Positions 43,884 through 52,395 of a stretch of 64,000 nt of DNA are shown piece after piece. This DNA comes from Marinobacter sp. DY40_1A1 (GTDB lineage Bacteria; Pseudomonadota; Gammaproteobacteria; Pseudomonadales; Oleiphilaceae): positions 744,001-808,000 of the forward strand of contig NZ_VCHA01000001.1 in assembly GCF_016597815.1 (NCBI RefSeq), in the 5' to 3' direction. The translations under genes and the position numbers were made by a program. How positions within the stretch are numbered: position 1 is the stretch's first letter; each line of letters begins with the position of its first letter. Under the pieces are notes generated by a model. That model was not told the origin of the DNA. It did not search any database and saw nothing but the letters and a program-made list of their open reading frames with translations.

Positions 43884-45254
43884 CTATCGCTTTGCGATGT
43901 AAATATAAATAAAAATCACCATCAGCAGTAACGATGACAGGGCAATGGCACCGTTGGGTGGCATCCAGAGAAAAACATCCAACAACCCCGGAAAGTCATC
44001 TTTTGGAAGGCTTCTGGAAGCTGTGGTGAGAGAGATAAAAAGCTCCACTAAGGCCACGCCACCAATCCCGGCCAGTATCAGCTCTACGGTTTTGTCTACG
44101 CGAGATTTGCGGGCAGCTAGCAACCGGGCAATGCGCGAACGGATCAGGTCAGTTCGCTCCAGGGCGCTTTGAATCAGCCCATCAAGCTTCCATGCTGCAC
44201 AGCTATCGTTCACTATCGCGGCTCTGTCACCCTGAACACCCACTCGCGCTTCGTTGAATTCGAGTCTTGAGAACTCGAGATGGTCAAGGCTTTGGGTAAT
44301 ATCCGCCATCAGGCGGTTCAATTCACCATTTCTTGTTCGTTGCGCGCCAAGCAGATCGGTTAGCTGTGAATAACTTGATTTCAGAATCCTGCTGTAGATT
44401 GCCAGTATGGCGTTGTAGTACTGGCATAGGGAAAGGCCTCGAAACCAGTCATCACGGCTGGCCTCTGCGTCTTCGCTAATGACAAGAACGTTGCCGGAAC
44501 CAACGTGGTGCCGCTTTTGCCTGAGATCATCAATGGTGCCGGGAAAGGAGACCCGCTGGCGGAGAGTGTCCCCTGTGGGGCTGTCGAATTTTTCGGGCTT
44601 TATAATTATGCTGCGCCCAGTCCAAAGTACGTGGCTCTCCGGCGCTGTGGGTTCTTTGAAGTGTATGTCTTTGAACACAGTCAGTTTATTTGGGTTCCTG
44701 AGTAGCTGGTCAGGAGCTGATCTGCTCTTTCCGAAGCGGCGGTCGAATTCTTTACAGTAAGTTTGGAAAATTGGGTAGAGCAGCGTTTTGTGTATGTAGC
44801 CAGCCCCATCAGACAGTGTTTTATCGAGACTGCCTGAGGCTGTCAGTTCATCCAGGATGGCATCATCCACGCTGATGACTACGTCCAGCCTTAGAAGTGC
44901 CACAGTGTCGTCATACAAAAATAGCTGGCAGGTTTCGATCTCTCCTCGCCAGTCCTCAACGAGGCGTCTGAGGTTGCTGGAATGAGCAACGCAGTCTGTT
45001 GTATCGATGTTGTAGCAGTCGAAGGGCAGAAAGAATTTCGGAAGGCTGTCATGGGCCAGGGTTCCGTAGCCGTTAGCCCAAGGCCAGTCAATACGGCTCA
45101 AGGCCTCCGACGGGGGTAGCAGGTGCTGATTTGCTCCTTGCGAGGTATCTGGTAAATGTTCCGGAGTGCTGGCAGCTCGCTGTTCACTGTAGGCACTGAT
45201 GGGAGAGCGAATTGGCGAGAGAGTCGCAATCCGTAAAGTAGTTATATTGTTCAT
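43884..45254 (-). CDS. Hypothetical protein with two C-terminal membrane helices
   Basis: 456 residues. A mainly soluble N-terminal part (1-300) is followed by a helical, coiled-coil-like region (ELNRLMADITQSLDHLEFSRLEF) and then two hydrophobic helices near the C-terminus: VELILAGIGGVALVELFISL, and after a short loop GAIALSSLLLMVIFIYIYIA. The overall plan, a cytoplasmic domain, a long helix and a two-helix anchor, recalls CorA-like proteins, but no GxN motif is present (MPPNGA precedes the last helix). I do not recognise the family. It is 17 bp from the LysR gene upstream, on the same strand. Confidence 0.6.
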   Translation of the reverse strand: MNNITTLRIATLSPIRSPISAYSEQRAASTPEHLPDTSQGANQHLLPPSEALSRIDWPWANGYGTLAHDSLPKFFLPFDCYNIDTTDCVAHSSNLRRLVEDWRGEIETCQLFLYDDTVALLRLDVVISVDDAILDELTASGSLDKTLSDGAGYIHKTLLYPIFQTYCKEFDRRFGKSRSAPDQLLRNPNKLTVFKDIHFKEPTAPESHVLWTGRSIIIKPEKFDSPTGDTLRQRVSFPGTIDDLRQKRHHVGSGNVLVISEDAEASRDDWFRGLSLCQYYNAILAIYSRILKSSYSQLTDLLGAQRTRNGELNRLMADITQSLDHLEFSRLEFNEARVGVQGDRAAIVNDSCAAWKLDGLIQSALERTDLIRSRIARLLAARKSRVDKTVELILAGIGGVALVELFISLTTASRSLPKDDFPGLLDVFLWMPPNGAIALSSLLLMVIFIYIYIAKR

Positions 45255-45271
45255 TTTAAGCCTGACAGCGT

Positions 45272-46147
45272 TTAGTTGAGTGTTTGTTCATCGGTGGACA
45301 GGTGATTGCGTATGAGCTCGGCAAGCTGTTTTACCGGCTCTGAAGGCCGCCCCGGTGGCCTGTGCAGGGCGATATCTACAGACTGCAGGGGTGGCATGCC
45401 GTTTCGTTCATCCAGCACCCGCAGTTGTGGTGTTAGCATGTTGCGGGTTACCACAGCTACGGCAAGGCCTGCTGCGACAACGGGCATCAGGCCCGTCATG
45501 GATTGGCTGGAGTAAGCCATTCGCCAATCCCGGCCTGCACTGGCAAGAGCTTGCTCTGCAGCATCGCGGAACACATCTGCTCCGGGTGAGTATAACGCCA
45601 GAGGTATCGGGTCCAGCAAAGATGGCTGTGCTGTGGCACCGACGGCCCACATCAGCGGTTCCCGCCGTATAACCTCACCCCCTGGAGATCTGGCCTGCCT
45701 GGTGACGACCGCCAAATCCATGCTTCCTGCCTGCACCTGCTTTACCAACTCGACGCTTGATCTGCAGGTAACCTGCAATTGCACCGCGGGAAACTGCCGG
45801 TTGAAGTGGGACAATACCGACGTTAGAAGAAAGGCATAATCTTCTGGTATACCAAGGTTCACCTCGCCGGATATCTGCTGTTGCTGTACGTCGTCAAGCG
45901 CCTCATTATTTAGCTCCAGCATTTTGCGAGCGTAACCCACGAGTTTTTGTCCTTCCGGAGTAAACCTTATCCGCCGTCCGTCCTTCTCATGGAGCGGAAC
46001 CCCAATAGCAGCCTCTAAACGGTTTAATTGCATACTGACAGTGGATTGGGTGTAGGCCAGTCGTTCTGCCGCCGCTGTTACTGTGCCGGTGTCTGCGATG
46101 GTCACCAGGGTCAGCAGCATGTTCAGATCCAGGATGCGATTTCTCAA
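45272..46147 (-). CDS. LysR-family transcriptional regulator
   Basis: 291 residues, probably from a TTG start at 46147 with AGGAA upstream. N-terminal HTH: LDLNMLLTLVTIADTGTVTAAAERLAYTQSTVSMQLNRLE; the C-terminal substrate-binding fold starts at GEVNLGIPEDYAF. It is divergent from the DMT transporter gene, with 114 bp between, the standard LysR arrangement, so it very likely controls that exporter. Confidence 0.92.
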   Translation of the reverse strand: MRNRILDLNMLLTLVTIADTGTVTAAAERLAYTQSTVSMQLNRLEAAIGVPLHEKDGRRIRFTPEGQKLVGYARKMLELNNEALDDVQQQQISGEVNLGIPEDYAFLLTSVLSHFNRQFPAVQLQVTCRSSVELVKQVQAGSMDLAVVTRQARSPGGEVIRREPLMWAVGATAQPSLLDPIPLALYSPGADVFRDAAEQALASAGRDWRMAYSSQSMTGLMPVVAAGLAVAVVTRNMLTPQLRVLDERNGMPPLQSVDIALHRPPGRPSEPVKQLAELIRNHLSTDEQTLN

Positions 46148-46261
46148 TCAATCAATTCCTGTGATGGGATGTATCAAAAAGCATCGTTTTTGTGATGTTA
46201 TTGGATTGTATAGCATGTCAGTGTCGAATCAAATTCACTAACCTTGTAAGGAGTCACGACG

Positions 46262-47197
46262 GTGCATGCGATAATCAGTCCTTCACGCCCACTTTACGTC
46301 AGTATCATTGCCGCCCTTTTTGCCGTTGTGCTCTGGGCTGGCGCGCCCTTGTTAGTGGATCTGGCCAGTTCGGTTCCGCCTTTTCAGCTCACAACCATTG
46401 CTCTGCTTAGTGCAGCTGTTGTTGCGTTACCCGCGAGTATTCGCAAGCGCCGCAGGCGCAGTGATCGGGAACCGCAGGCGCAGCTAACGTTCAGGTGGAA
46501 GCTCGCAATCTATGGCTTGTTGCCTGCCCTGATACTGGGTGCAATAGGGGGCTACCTGACAGGCGTTGGTCTGGCACCGACAGCGGAGGCAGCGTTGATT
46601 ACCTACACTTGGCCGATCATGTTCATTGTGATCAGTCAGTGGCTGTTTCATCGCCGGATACCGATTCCAGTGCTGTGTGGGGCGCTTATTGCTTTTTCCG
46701 GTGCTGCGATGTTGTTGTCACCGGGAGCAGGAACTGAAGGTTACACACAGTATGTGTTGGGATATGCCTTGGCGTTGATGGCGGCTTGCTGCTGGGCACT
46801 TTATTCCTGGATTTGCCAGGCCGCGCCGGTTGCGGTTGCGCCAATAATGCCCAGGTTGTTCTTGCTGGCAGCTGCTGGCGCAACCATTGCAGACATGCTC
46901 ACCGGCACTGCTTTCGGGCTGCCCACCGGCCTGGCTCTTGTTGCTGGCATTGGTTTGGGCGTTGGGCCATACGGGCTCGCCATGCTGGCGTGGGATATAG
47001 CGCTTCGTAGTGGTCCGGCAGCGTTGGTTGGTAGCTTGGCTTATGGCGTGCCGGTATTGGCGGCAGCCTTTCTGGTGATTGCTGGGGTTGCAGCTCCGGA
47101 CTGGCGTTTGCCGCTTGCAGCTGCGCTGGTTGTTGCGGGGTCATTTGTGGCGACAATGAAACCCCGCCAGGCGTATATTGCTGTCAGTCCAGATTAA
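46262..47197 (+). CDS. EamA/DMT-family transporter
   Basis: 311 residues from a GTG start at 46262 with AAGGAG upstream. About ten membrane helices in two EamA repeats (for example YLTGVGLAPTAEAALITYTWPIMFIVI and LAMLAWDIALRSGPAALVGSLAYGVPVLAA). The sequence resembles aromatic-amino-acid exporters of the YddG group. It is divergently paired with the LysR gene and its stop overlaps that of the convergent methyltransferase gene by 4 bp. Substrate uncertain; amino acid or metabolite export is likely. Confidence 0.85.
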   Translation: MHAIISPSRPLYVSIIAALFAVVLWAGAPLLVDLASSVPPFQLTTIALLSAAVVALPASIRKRRRRSDREPQAQLTFRWKLAIYGLLPALILGAIGGYLTGVGLAPTAEAALITYTWPIMFIVISQWLFHRRIPIPVLCGALIAFSGAAMLLSPGAGTEGYTQYVLGYALALMAACCWALYSWICQAAPVAVAPIMPRLFLLAAAGATIADMLTGTAFGLPTGLALVAGIGLGVGPYGLAMLAWDIALRSGPAALVGSLAYGVPVLAAAFLVIAGVAAPDWRLPLAAALVVAGSFVATMKPRQAYIAVSPD

Positions 47198-47985
47198 TTG
47201 GTATCCCAGGAAATAAACGCCCATTTGAAGCCGTCGCCTCCGCGCTTGGCGCGCTTCGAATCAGCCAGGTACCAAGCTTCTGCTCGTTGCTTTTCTGAAT
47301 CGCTGAGTGTGCCAAGGGAAAGCTCGGCTTTGGTGACAAAATCCTCAACATTGGCGGTACCCGCCAGGCGCCCATTGGCCTCAATATAGTCCAGGCGGGG
47401 GTGCCGCCCCATCTGATACAGAATGTTCAGGATATAAATGTAGTCCGGAATGGATCGCACTTCTCTTCCCAAGGCTTCGATCAGCCCGCGATCTATAAAA
47501 CTGCCGCCCACCAGGTTGGTCAGGCAGACTCTCTTGTTGGCAGTTCTATCAAGTTTTTGCAGCGCATCGGTCATGTCCATAACGGTGGTCGAGCGAGAAG
47601 CAACAACCAGATCACATTTTGGTGTTTCTTCCCAGCTGTCCTCCCAAGCGCGCTGAATTGTGCGAATGTTTGTAATGCCTTGCTTGCGCGCATTGCTCTC
47701 GAAGGCTTGCAGCATTCCAATGCTGTAGTCCATGCCAATAACCTGGTGCATTTTTGCAGCCAGCGCTAATCCGATAGCGCCTGTGCCGCACCCCATATCC
47801 AGCACGGTGCTGCAGTCACTGGTATTGGTTAGCTCTATAAATGCCTGGGTGTAATGGCTGTCGCTTGGCCGCTTCTGCATCTCTAGAGCCCGTGCGTCCC
47901 AGGCACTGGCAGGTTTTTCCTTGCCGCCAGCCAGTGCCATCTGGTCGCGATAAAGTTGTCCGAAATCGATACCGGTTAATAACAT
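47194..47985 (-). CDS. Class I SAM-dependent methyltransferase
   Basis: 263 residues from the ATG at 47985, preferred because AGGAACG lies just upstream; the longer frame lacks a ribosome site. The SAM-binding motif VLDMGCGTGAIGLALA (about residues 70-85) is followed by the acidic motif VIGMDYSIGMLQAF. The C-terminal part is specific to a small family with WAFISWDTN at the end. Substrate unknown. Neighbours give no clue. Confidence 0.85.
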   Translation of the reverse strand: MLLTGIDFGQLYRDQMALAGGKEKPASAWDARALEMQKRPSDSHYTQAFIELTNTSDCSTVLDMGCGTGAIGLALAAKMHQVIGMDYSIGMLQAFESNARKQGITNIRTIQRAWEDSWEETPKCDLVVASRSTTVMDMTDALQKLDRTANKRVCLTNLVGGSFIDRGLIEALGREVRSIPDYIYILNILYQMGRHPRLDYIEANGRLAGTANVEDFVTKAELSLGTLSDSEKQRAEAWYLADSKRAKRGGDGFKWAFISWDTN

Positions 47986-48215
47986 AGAGCCGTTCCTGAA
48001 ATTTAGTGCCTTGAATAACAAACCTGCTGACCACTCAGTTTCCCGGCCTATTCTATAGTATTGCCGGGGAGCCATGAGGCCGCTCTGAAATGCAGATGCA
48101 AACGTAATAGAATACGGTCGGTGGATTTCCCTGTTCTACTGTCCGGTGATGTATTAACAGACCAACGCTCAAAACTATTCTGAGAGGGCCGGCTGATGAT
48201 GCCGGCCAAAACTTC

Positions 48216-49382
48216 ATGGTGGTTTGTGTGTCACTCACATTCTGCTTTGTTGTGTACTCAATGCTGCTAGTGACGGTTCCGGTATATAGCCTGGAACTGG
48301 GCGCCTCTCCTTTAATGCTGGGCGTTATTCTCAGTTCTCAGTATCTGCTGCCTTTTTTATTGGCCATTCCTTTGGGAGGATTGGTTACGCGCCATGGCGG
48401 AAGGGTAACCCTGGTGATTGGCGCATTTGTGATGGTTGCAGGCTTGCTACTGATGCAGGCAGTGCCGGGTTACTATGGGCTAATAGGTGGTCAGCTATTA
48501 ATCGGGCTGGCGCATTTGCAGATGGTATTGTCTGCCCAAACTATTATTTCCTCCCTGGCCACTGGGCCAAAACTTGAAGGCTATTTCGGCTGGTATTCCA
48601 CGTGGCTGTCTGGTGGGCAGGTGGTTGGGCCTTTAATCGCCGGGGGCTGGATTCAGTGGGCTGGAGGTGTGGGCAATCTGTTTTTGGTGATGGCCGGGAT
48701 TGCTTTGCTCGGGGGGCTATCAGGCCTCGCACTCACGGGTGATGCCACTCGGGGCGTGCGGGTTACTCGCAAACTGACTGGTTTTCGCGCACAAGCTTCG
48801 CTGGCTCGGAGCAATACTGGCGTTCAAGTATCAATCGCCATTACCTTGGCTGGTATGTTTACCCTGGGCGTATTCGGCAGTTATCTGCCGGTGTACCTTG
48901 ATAGCCTGGAAATGAGCGCGGTGATGATTGGCATACTGGTAAGTATCAGGGCAGGGGTTTCTATGGTGATCCGACCGTTCATACCAAGGATTATCTTTGC
49001 CGTAGGAGGTCGAGGCAGGGCCACCACGCTGGCCCTTGGTGTTATCACTGTAGGGTTAGCAGGTTTAGGTTTCGCCACCAGTGCACCCTCCATTGCTGTT
49101 TTGGCGGTCCTTGTGGGGTTAGGTGGAGGCCTCACACAGCCGCTTTCGATGGTGGTTCTGGCCGAAAGTGTTGGTTCAGAGCAGCGATCTGGTGCCCTGG
49201 GTATGCGCTTGATGGTGAACAGGGCCGTTCATTTTGCAGCGCCACTGCTGTTTGGGGCGGTGCTGGGTATAAGTGGCTTTGCTTTGTCGTTTGGACTCTC
49301 AGGGCTATTGGTTGCTTTGGTTGCTGTCTGTCTGGTGCGGTTGCAGGCACGAGAGTCAGTTGACGATAATATAACCAATTGA
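48216..49382 (+). CDS. MFS transporter
   Basis: 388 residues, ATG at 48216; no good ribosome site is visible and a start slightly upstream is possible. About twelve helices, with the loop 2-3 motif GGLVTRHGGRVTLVIGAF characteristic of the major facilitator superfamily, and a repeat in the C-half (RIIFAVGGRGRATTLALGV). Substrate unknown. It is probably the proton-coupled importer or exporter of a small molecule. Confidence 0.85.
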   Translation: MVVCVSLTFCFVVYSMLLVTVPVYSLELGASPLMLGVILSSQYLLPFLLAIPLGGLVTRHGGRVTLVIGAFVMVAGLLLMQAVPGYYGLIGGQLLIGLAHLQMVLSAQTIISSLATGPKLEGYFGWYSTWLSGGQVVGPLIAGGWIQWAGGVGNLFLVMAGIALLGGLSGLALTGDATRGVRVTRKLTGFRAQASLARSNTGVQVSIAITLAGMFTLGVFGSYLPVYLDSLEMSAVMIGILVSIRAGVSMVIRPFIPRIIFAVGGRGRATTLALGVITVGLAGLGFATSAPSIAVLAVLVGLGGGLTQPLSMVVLAESVGSEQRSGALGMRLMVNRAVHFAAPLLFGAVLGISGFALSFGLSGLLVALVAVCLVRLQARESVDDNITN

Positions 49383-49447
49383 TCTTAATGTTTTCGCAGT
49401 GCCTGCCGTTAGCCATTACACATAAGCCCTTGCAGGAGGTTAAGGTT

Positions 49448-49993
49448 ATGGTAGCGCCAATCATTGGTCGCGGGCCGGATGTGACCGGTCGAGTGAACAC
49501 GAGCCCCACCGAAGCCAGGCCAGCAAATCGTGTAGCCGCCGAGGCTCGAATCGAAAAGCAGGCAACTATTCGTACACCTGCAGATGCTATTAATGTGATG
49601 CGGGCACGTATGGAGCAGCGGCTTCAGGAAGCCATGGGCGGCCAGAACAAAGCCGTGTCCGGGGCGGACAAGTACGCAGCACAGGCGCAGCCACCTACCG
49701 CTTCGGATGTTGCCAGTGTGATCCTCGGATTTGTCCAGAACCGACTGCAAGCAGAAGCAGACGGTGGTGCAGATTTGGAGAAGCTTACAGATTTGATGTC
49801 CCAGGCCCGCGCGGGTATCGAGAAAGGTTATGCTGAAGCACGAGAACAGATAGTCGCTTTGGGTATGATGAACGACACCCTGGGTGCGGAAATCGATGAA
49901 GGCTTCAATCTTATTCAGGACGGCTTGCTGAATTTGGAAAAGCTGTTTTTGGGCAAAGAGCCTGGCGCGGATAATTCCACCGAGACTGGTTAA
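49448..49993 (+). CDS. DUF5610-type protein
   Basis: 181 residues from the ATG at 49448, with AGGAGG upstream; the longer frame is rejected. The C-terminal two thirds, VASVILGFVQNRLQAEADGG, then DLMSQARAGIEKGYAEAREQIVALG, matches the DUF5610 pattern of marine gammaproteobacteria and pseudomonads. Ala- and Glu-rich and helical. Function unknown. It is convergent with the following gene, with a 4-bp overlap. Confidence 0.7.
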   Translation: MVAPIIGRGPDVTGRVNTSPTEARPANRVAAEARIEKQATIRTPADAINVMRARMEQRLQEAMGGQNKAVSGADKYAAQAQPPTASDVASVILGFVQNRLQAEADGGADLEKLTDLMSQARAGIEKGYAEAREQIVALGMMNDTLGAEIDEGFNLIQDGLLNLEKLFLGKEPGADNSTETG

Positions 49994-50892
49994 TCGGCAC
50001 TCGGTTTTTTTGCAAGTCCCTTCGTTTCCTGGGCTTTGTTCAGCATGGCAGAAGACTCTACTTCTCTGCCTTGTTTGGACAAGGCTTCAGCCAGATTATT
50101 CCAGCCAGCACTAATATCAGGAAATTGTTCGGTCATGGCGCGGTAGTATTTTTCCGCTTCTGACCAATGGCCTTGCTGGTAGGCCAGATTACCCAAACCA
50201 AGCAAGGCTGCAGGTTGATCGGGCCAGGTTTTGGCGGCGGTGCTGTAGGCAAGTTTTGCAGCGTTTGTTTGCTGGGTCGTTTCCAGATCGTGGGCTGCCA
50301 TCAGGAATTCCAACGGCTCCGCCGTCGCAGGCAACCGATCTGGCGGCAGCATTACCCGTGCCCATCGCTCCGAGCGATCCCAGGTTGCCATAAAAGCGCT
50401 GGCGGGCAGGCGGTAATTCTCTTCTGTTCCGGAATGCAGTATCAGCACTTCCTTTTTGCTGTCGTAGCCAATTACCACGGCAAAGTGCCATTGCGGCCAC
50501 CATCCAAAACGAAGGTTCTGCAAAACCAGAACCGGGTGCCCAGCTTCAACTTCCTTTAGCACAACGTCCAATTCCGGCTTCAGCGGATAAACCAGCATGC
50601 CGTATTGGCGAGCCGCTGCCACCATCTCGACCTGCAACGCGCCTTTGCGCTCAGGCAGGTAGACTTTGCTTACCAATTCATCGGGCGTTGCCTGCACATC
50701 CTGGGCGTTGAGCATCATCGCAAGAGAAGCAGGGCCACACTGATACAGCTCTTGAGGATGAAAGGGTACGTTGGTAAGCGTGGCTTTTTCGTAGGCATCG
50801 GGCCATCTTGGTTGGCTGGCGCAGCCTGAGAGGATAACCCCCAGGAGCGCCACCAATAGTAGCCGGGCCGAATGTGGCCGGAAAGTATGCAT
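49990..50892 (-). CDS. PA2778-type cysteine peptidase lipoprotein with TPR
   Basis: 300 residues. Lipoprotein signal with lipobox VILSGC near residue 24, so the protein is anchored on the periplasmic side. A C39-like cysteine peptidase domain has the Cys in YQCGPASLAMML (about 51) and the His in PQWHFAVVIGYD (about 136). The C-terminal third has TPR helices (ALLGLGNLAYQQGHWSEAEKYYRAM). This is the PA2778 family, always paired with a PA2779-type membrane peptide, which here starts 12 bp upstream. It may process or export the partner. Confidence 0.9.
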   Translation of the reverse strand: MHTFRPHSARLLLVALLGVILSGCASQPRWPDAYEKATLTNVPFHPQELYQCGPASLAMMLNAQDVQATPDELVSKVYLPERKGALQVEMVAAARQYGMLVYPLKPELDVVLKEVEAGHPVLVLQNLRFGWWPQWHFAVVIGYDSKKEVLILHSGTEENYRLPASAFMATWDRSERWARVMLPPDRLPATAEPLEFLMAAHDLETTQQTNAAKLAYSTAAKTWPDQPAALLGLGNLAYQQGHWSEAEKYYRAMTEQFPDISAGWNNLAEALSKQGREVESSAMLNKAQETKGLAKKPSAD

Positions 50893-50903
50893 GGAGGTGA
50901 TGT

Positions 50904-51305
50904 TTAGCGAATGCAGTTAATAAACGGGAAGATATCCGTTGCACACAGCATGTCTGTAATAATGAAAACCAGCAGGAACAGTACGATTATTCCTACAACT
51001 CCTTCACCAGTCGGTGCTTCGGCAAGCTGCTGTTTAAAGTCTGCAAGCTCAGAGGGGGTGAGGCTTTGAATTCTCTCTCGTACTTCCTGTTCGCCCACGC
51101 CCATGCTGGCAAGCGCGCCTTTTACGTCTTCGCGCTCCAGCATGCTCATCAGAGCTTCTCGGTCGATATCAGCCCTTTGTTCAGTCAAGAGTTCGCCGGT
51201 ACCAACAATGTTGGCAGAGGCAGGAATTGCCCACATAGAGCTCAGTATCATTACCAACGCCATAATGGCGGAAACGGACTGGGTGTAGGATCTTATGGCT
51301 TGCAT
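50904..51305 (-). CDS. PA2779-type membrane protein
   Basis: 133 residues. Signal sequence SVSAIMALVMILSSMWAIPASA, a helical middle (LSMLEREDVKGALASMGVGEQEVRERIQSLTPSE) and a C-terminal membrane helix GVVGIIVLFLLVFIITDMLCATDIFPF. It matches the PA2779 family and directly precedes the PA2778-type peptidase gene in the same transcript. The middle helical segment may be the peptidase substrate. Function unknown. Confidence 0.9.
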   Translation of the reverse strand: MQAIRSYTQSVSAIMALVMILSSMWAIPASANIVGTGELLTEQRADIDREALMSMLEREDVKGALASMGVGEQEVRERIQSLTPSELADFKQQLAEAPTGEGVVGIIVLFLLVFIITDMLCATDIFPFINCIR

Positions 51306-51423
51306 CAGGCTGCTCCTGCTAGTTGTTGCTTTGGATATTGATTCTGGATCAGTCAGAGCATAAGTGTAAGCATTTGCGCGCCATTTGCCGTTAAAACCAG
51401 ATTAACATGCATTAACTTCCGGT

Positions 51424-52137
51424 TTAGATTTGGTGACGAACAAGCATTGTCTTGATCCGGCCAATTTGCTTCATGGGGTTGAGCCCCTTCGGGCAATAAG
51501 CTGTGCAGTTACCAATTCCCCTGCAGCGAAATACGCTGAACGGGTCCTCCAGCTTTGCCAGGCGCTCAGTCGTTGCTGTGTCTCGCGAATCCAGTAAAAA
51601 CCGGTGGGCTTGTAGCAACCCCGCTGGTCCCACGTATTTTTCCGGGTTCCACCACCAGGAGGGGCAGGCGGATGAGCAGCAGGCGCACAGAATGCATTCG
51701 TACAAACCATCCAGTTTTGCACGATCTTCCGGGCTTTGGAGTCGCTCGATCGCGGGTCGCGGTTGGTCGTTTATTAACCAGGGCTGAATGCTTTTGTATT
51801 GTTTGAAAAACAGGGATTGGTCTACCACCAAATCACGGATAACTGGCATGCCGGGGAGTGGCCGGATGACCAGTTTGGACGACTTGCCAAGAACATCGGC
51901 CACCCGGGTAATGCAGCCAAGCCCATTGCGGCCATTAATGTTAAGGCCATCCGAGCCGCACACACCCTCACGGCAGGAGCGGCGGAAAGAAAGCGTGGGA
52001 TCGACCGTTTTCAGGTACTCAAGAACGTCCAGTACCATGCGGTTGCGGTAACTGGCATCCACTTCCACATCCTGCACATAGGGCGTGTTGTCAGTTTCCG
52101 GGTTGTAGCGATAGAGTTGGACGGTGATAGTTTCCAT
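51424..52137 (-). CDS. Succinate dehydrogenase iron-sulfur subunit-like protein, without SdhCDA
   Basis: 237 residues. All SdhB cluster cysteines are present: SCREGVCGSDGLNING...GLGC for [2Fe-2S] near residues 55-77, CILCACCSSACP for the [4Fe-4S] cluster near 148-159 and CRGIGNCTAYCPKGLNP for [3Fe-4S]/[4Fe-4S] near 206-222. The quinone-site neighbourhood is changed: the His and Ser-Ile-Met usually seen as CHSIMNC read CRGIGNC. The WWW stretch near 163 is kept. No sdhC, sdhD or sdhA genes lie nearby; the next genes on each side are unrelated. It could be a duplicate SdhB or a subunit of another fumarate/succinate enzyme. Confidence 0.85.
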   Translation of the reverse strand: METITVQLYRYNPETDNTPYVQDVEVDASYRNRMVLDVLEYLKTVDPTLSFRRSCREGVCGSDGLNINGRNGLGCITRVADVLGKSSKLVIRPLPGMPVIRDLVVDQSLFFKQYKSIQPWLINDQPRPAIERLQSPEDRAKLDGLYECILCACCSSACPSWWWNPEKYVGPAGLLQAHRFLLDSRDTATTERLAKLEDPFSVFRCRGIGNCTAYCPKGLNPMKQIGRIKTMLVRHQI

Positions 52138-52395
52138 TGCGTTATCCCTCGTTGCCTCGCTGAAGCGCGAAGGGCCAACTGCCGGTTAAGCGCGCTCCAA
52201 GTGATGTTAACGTCCAAAGTTCTAGCAGAGGCAGGTAGCTTTCACCTACGGATATATCAATTTGTACGACTCGGGAATGATCCAGCGCATTGCGGTTGTC
52301 TATGTTATTCATTTTAGTGGTGATGATGAAAAGAATGGCCGCAATTTAGTCTATGCTTAGGGCAGTTCCTATCAAACAAGTTTGGGCTCTTGATC

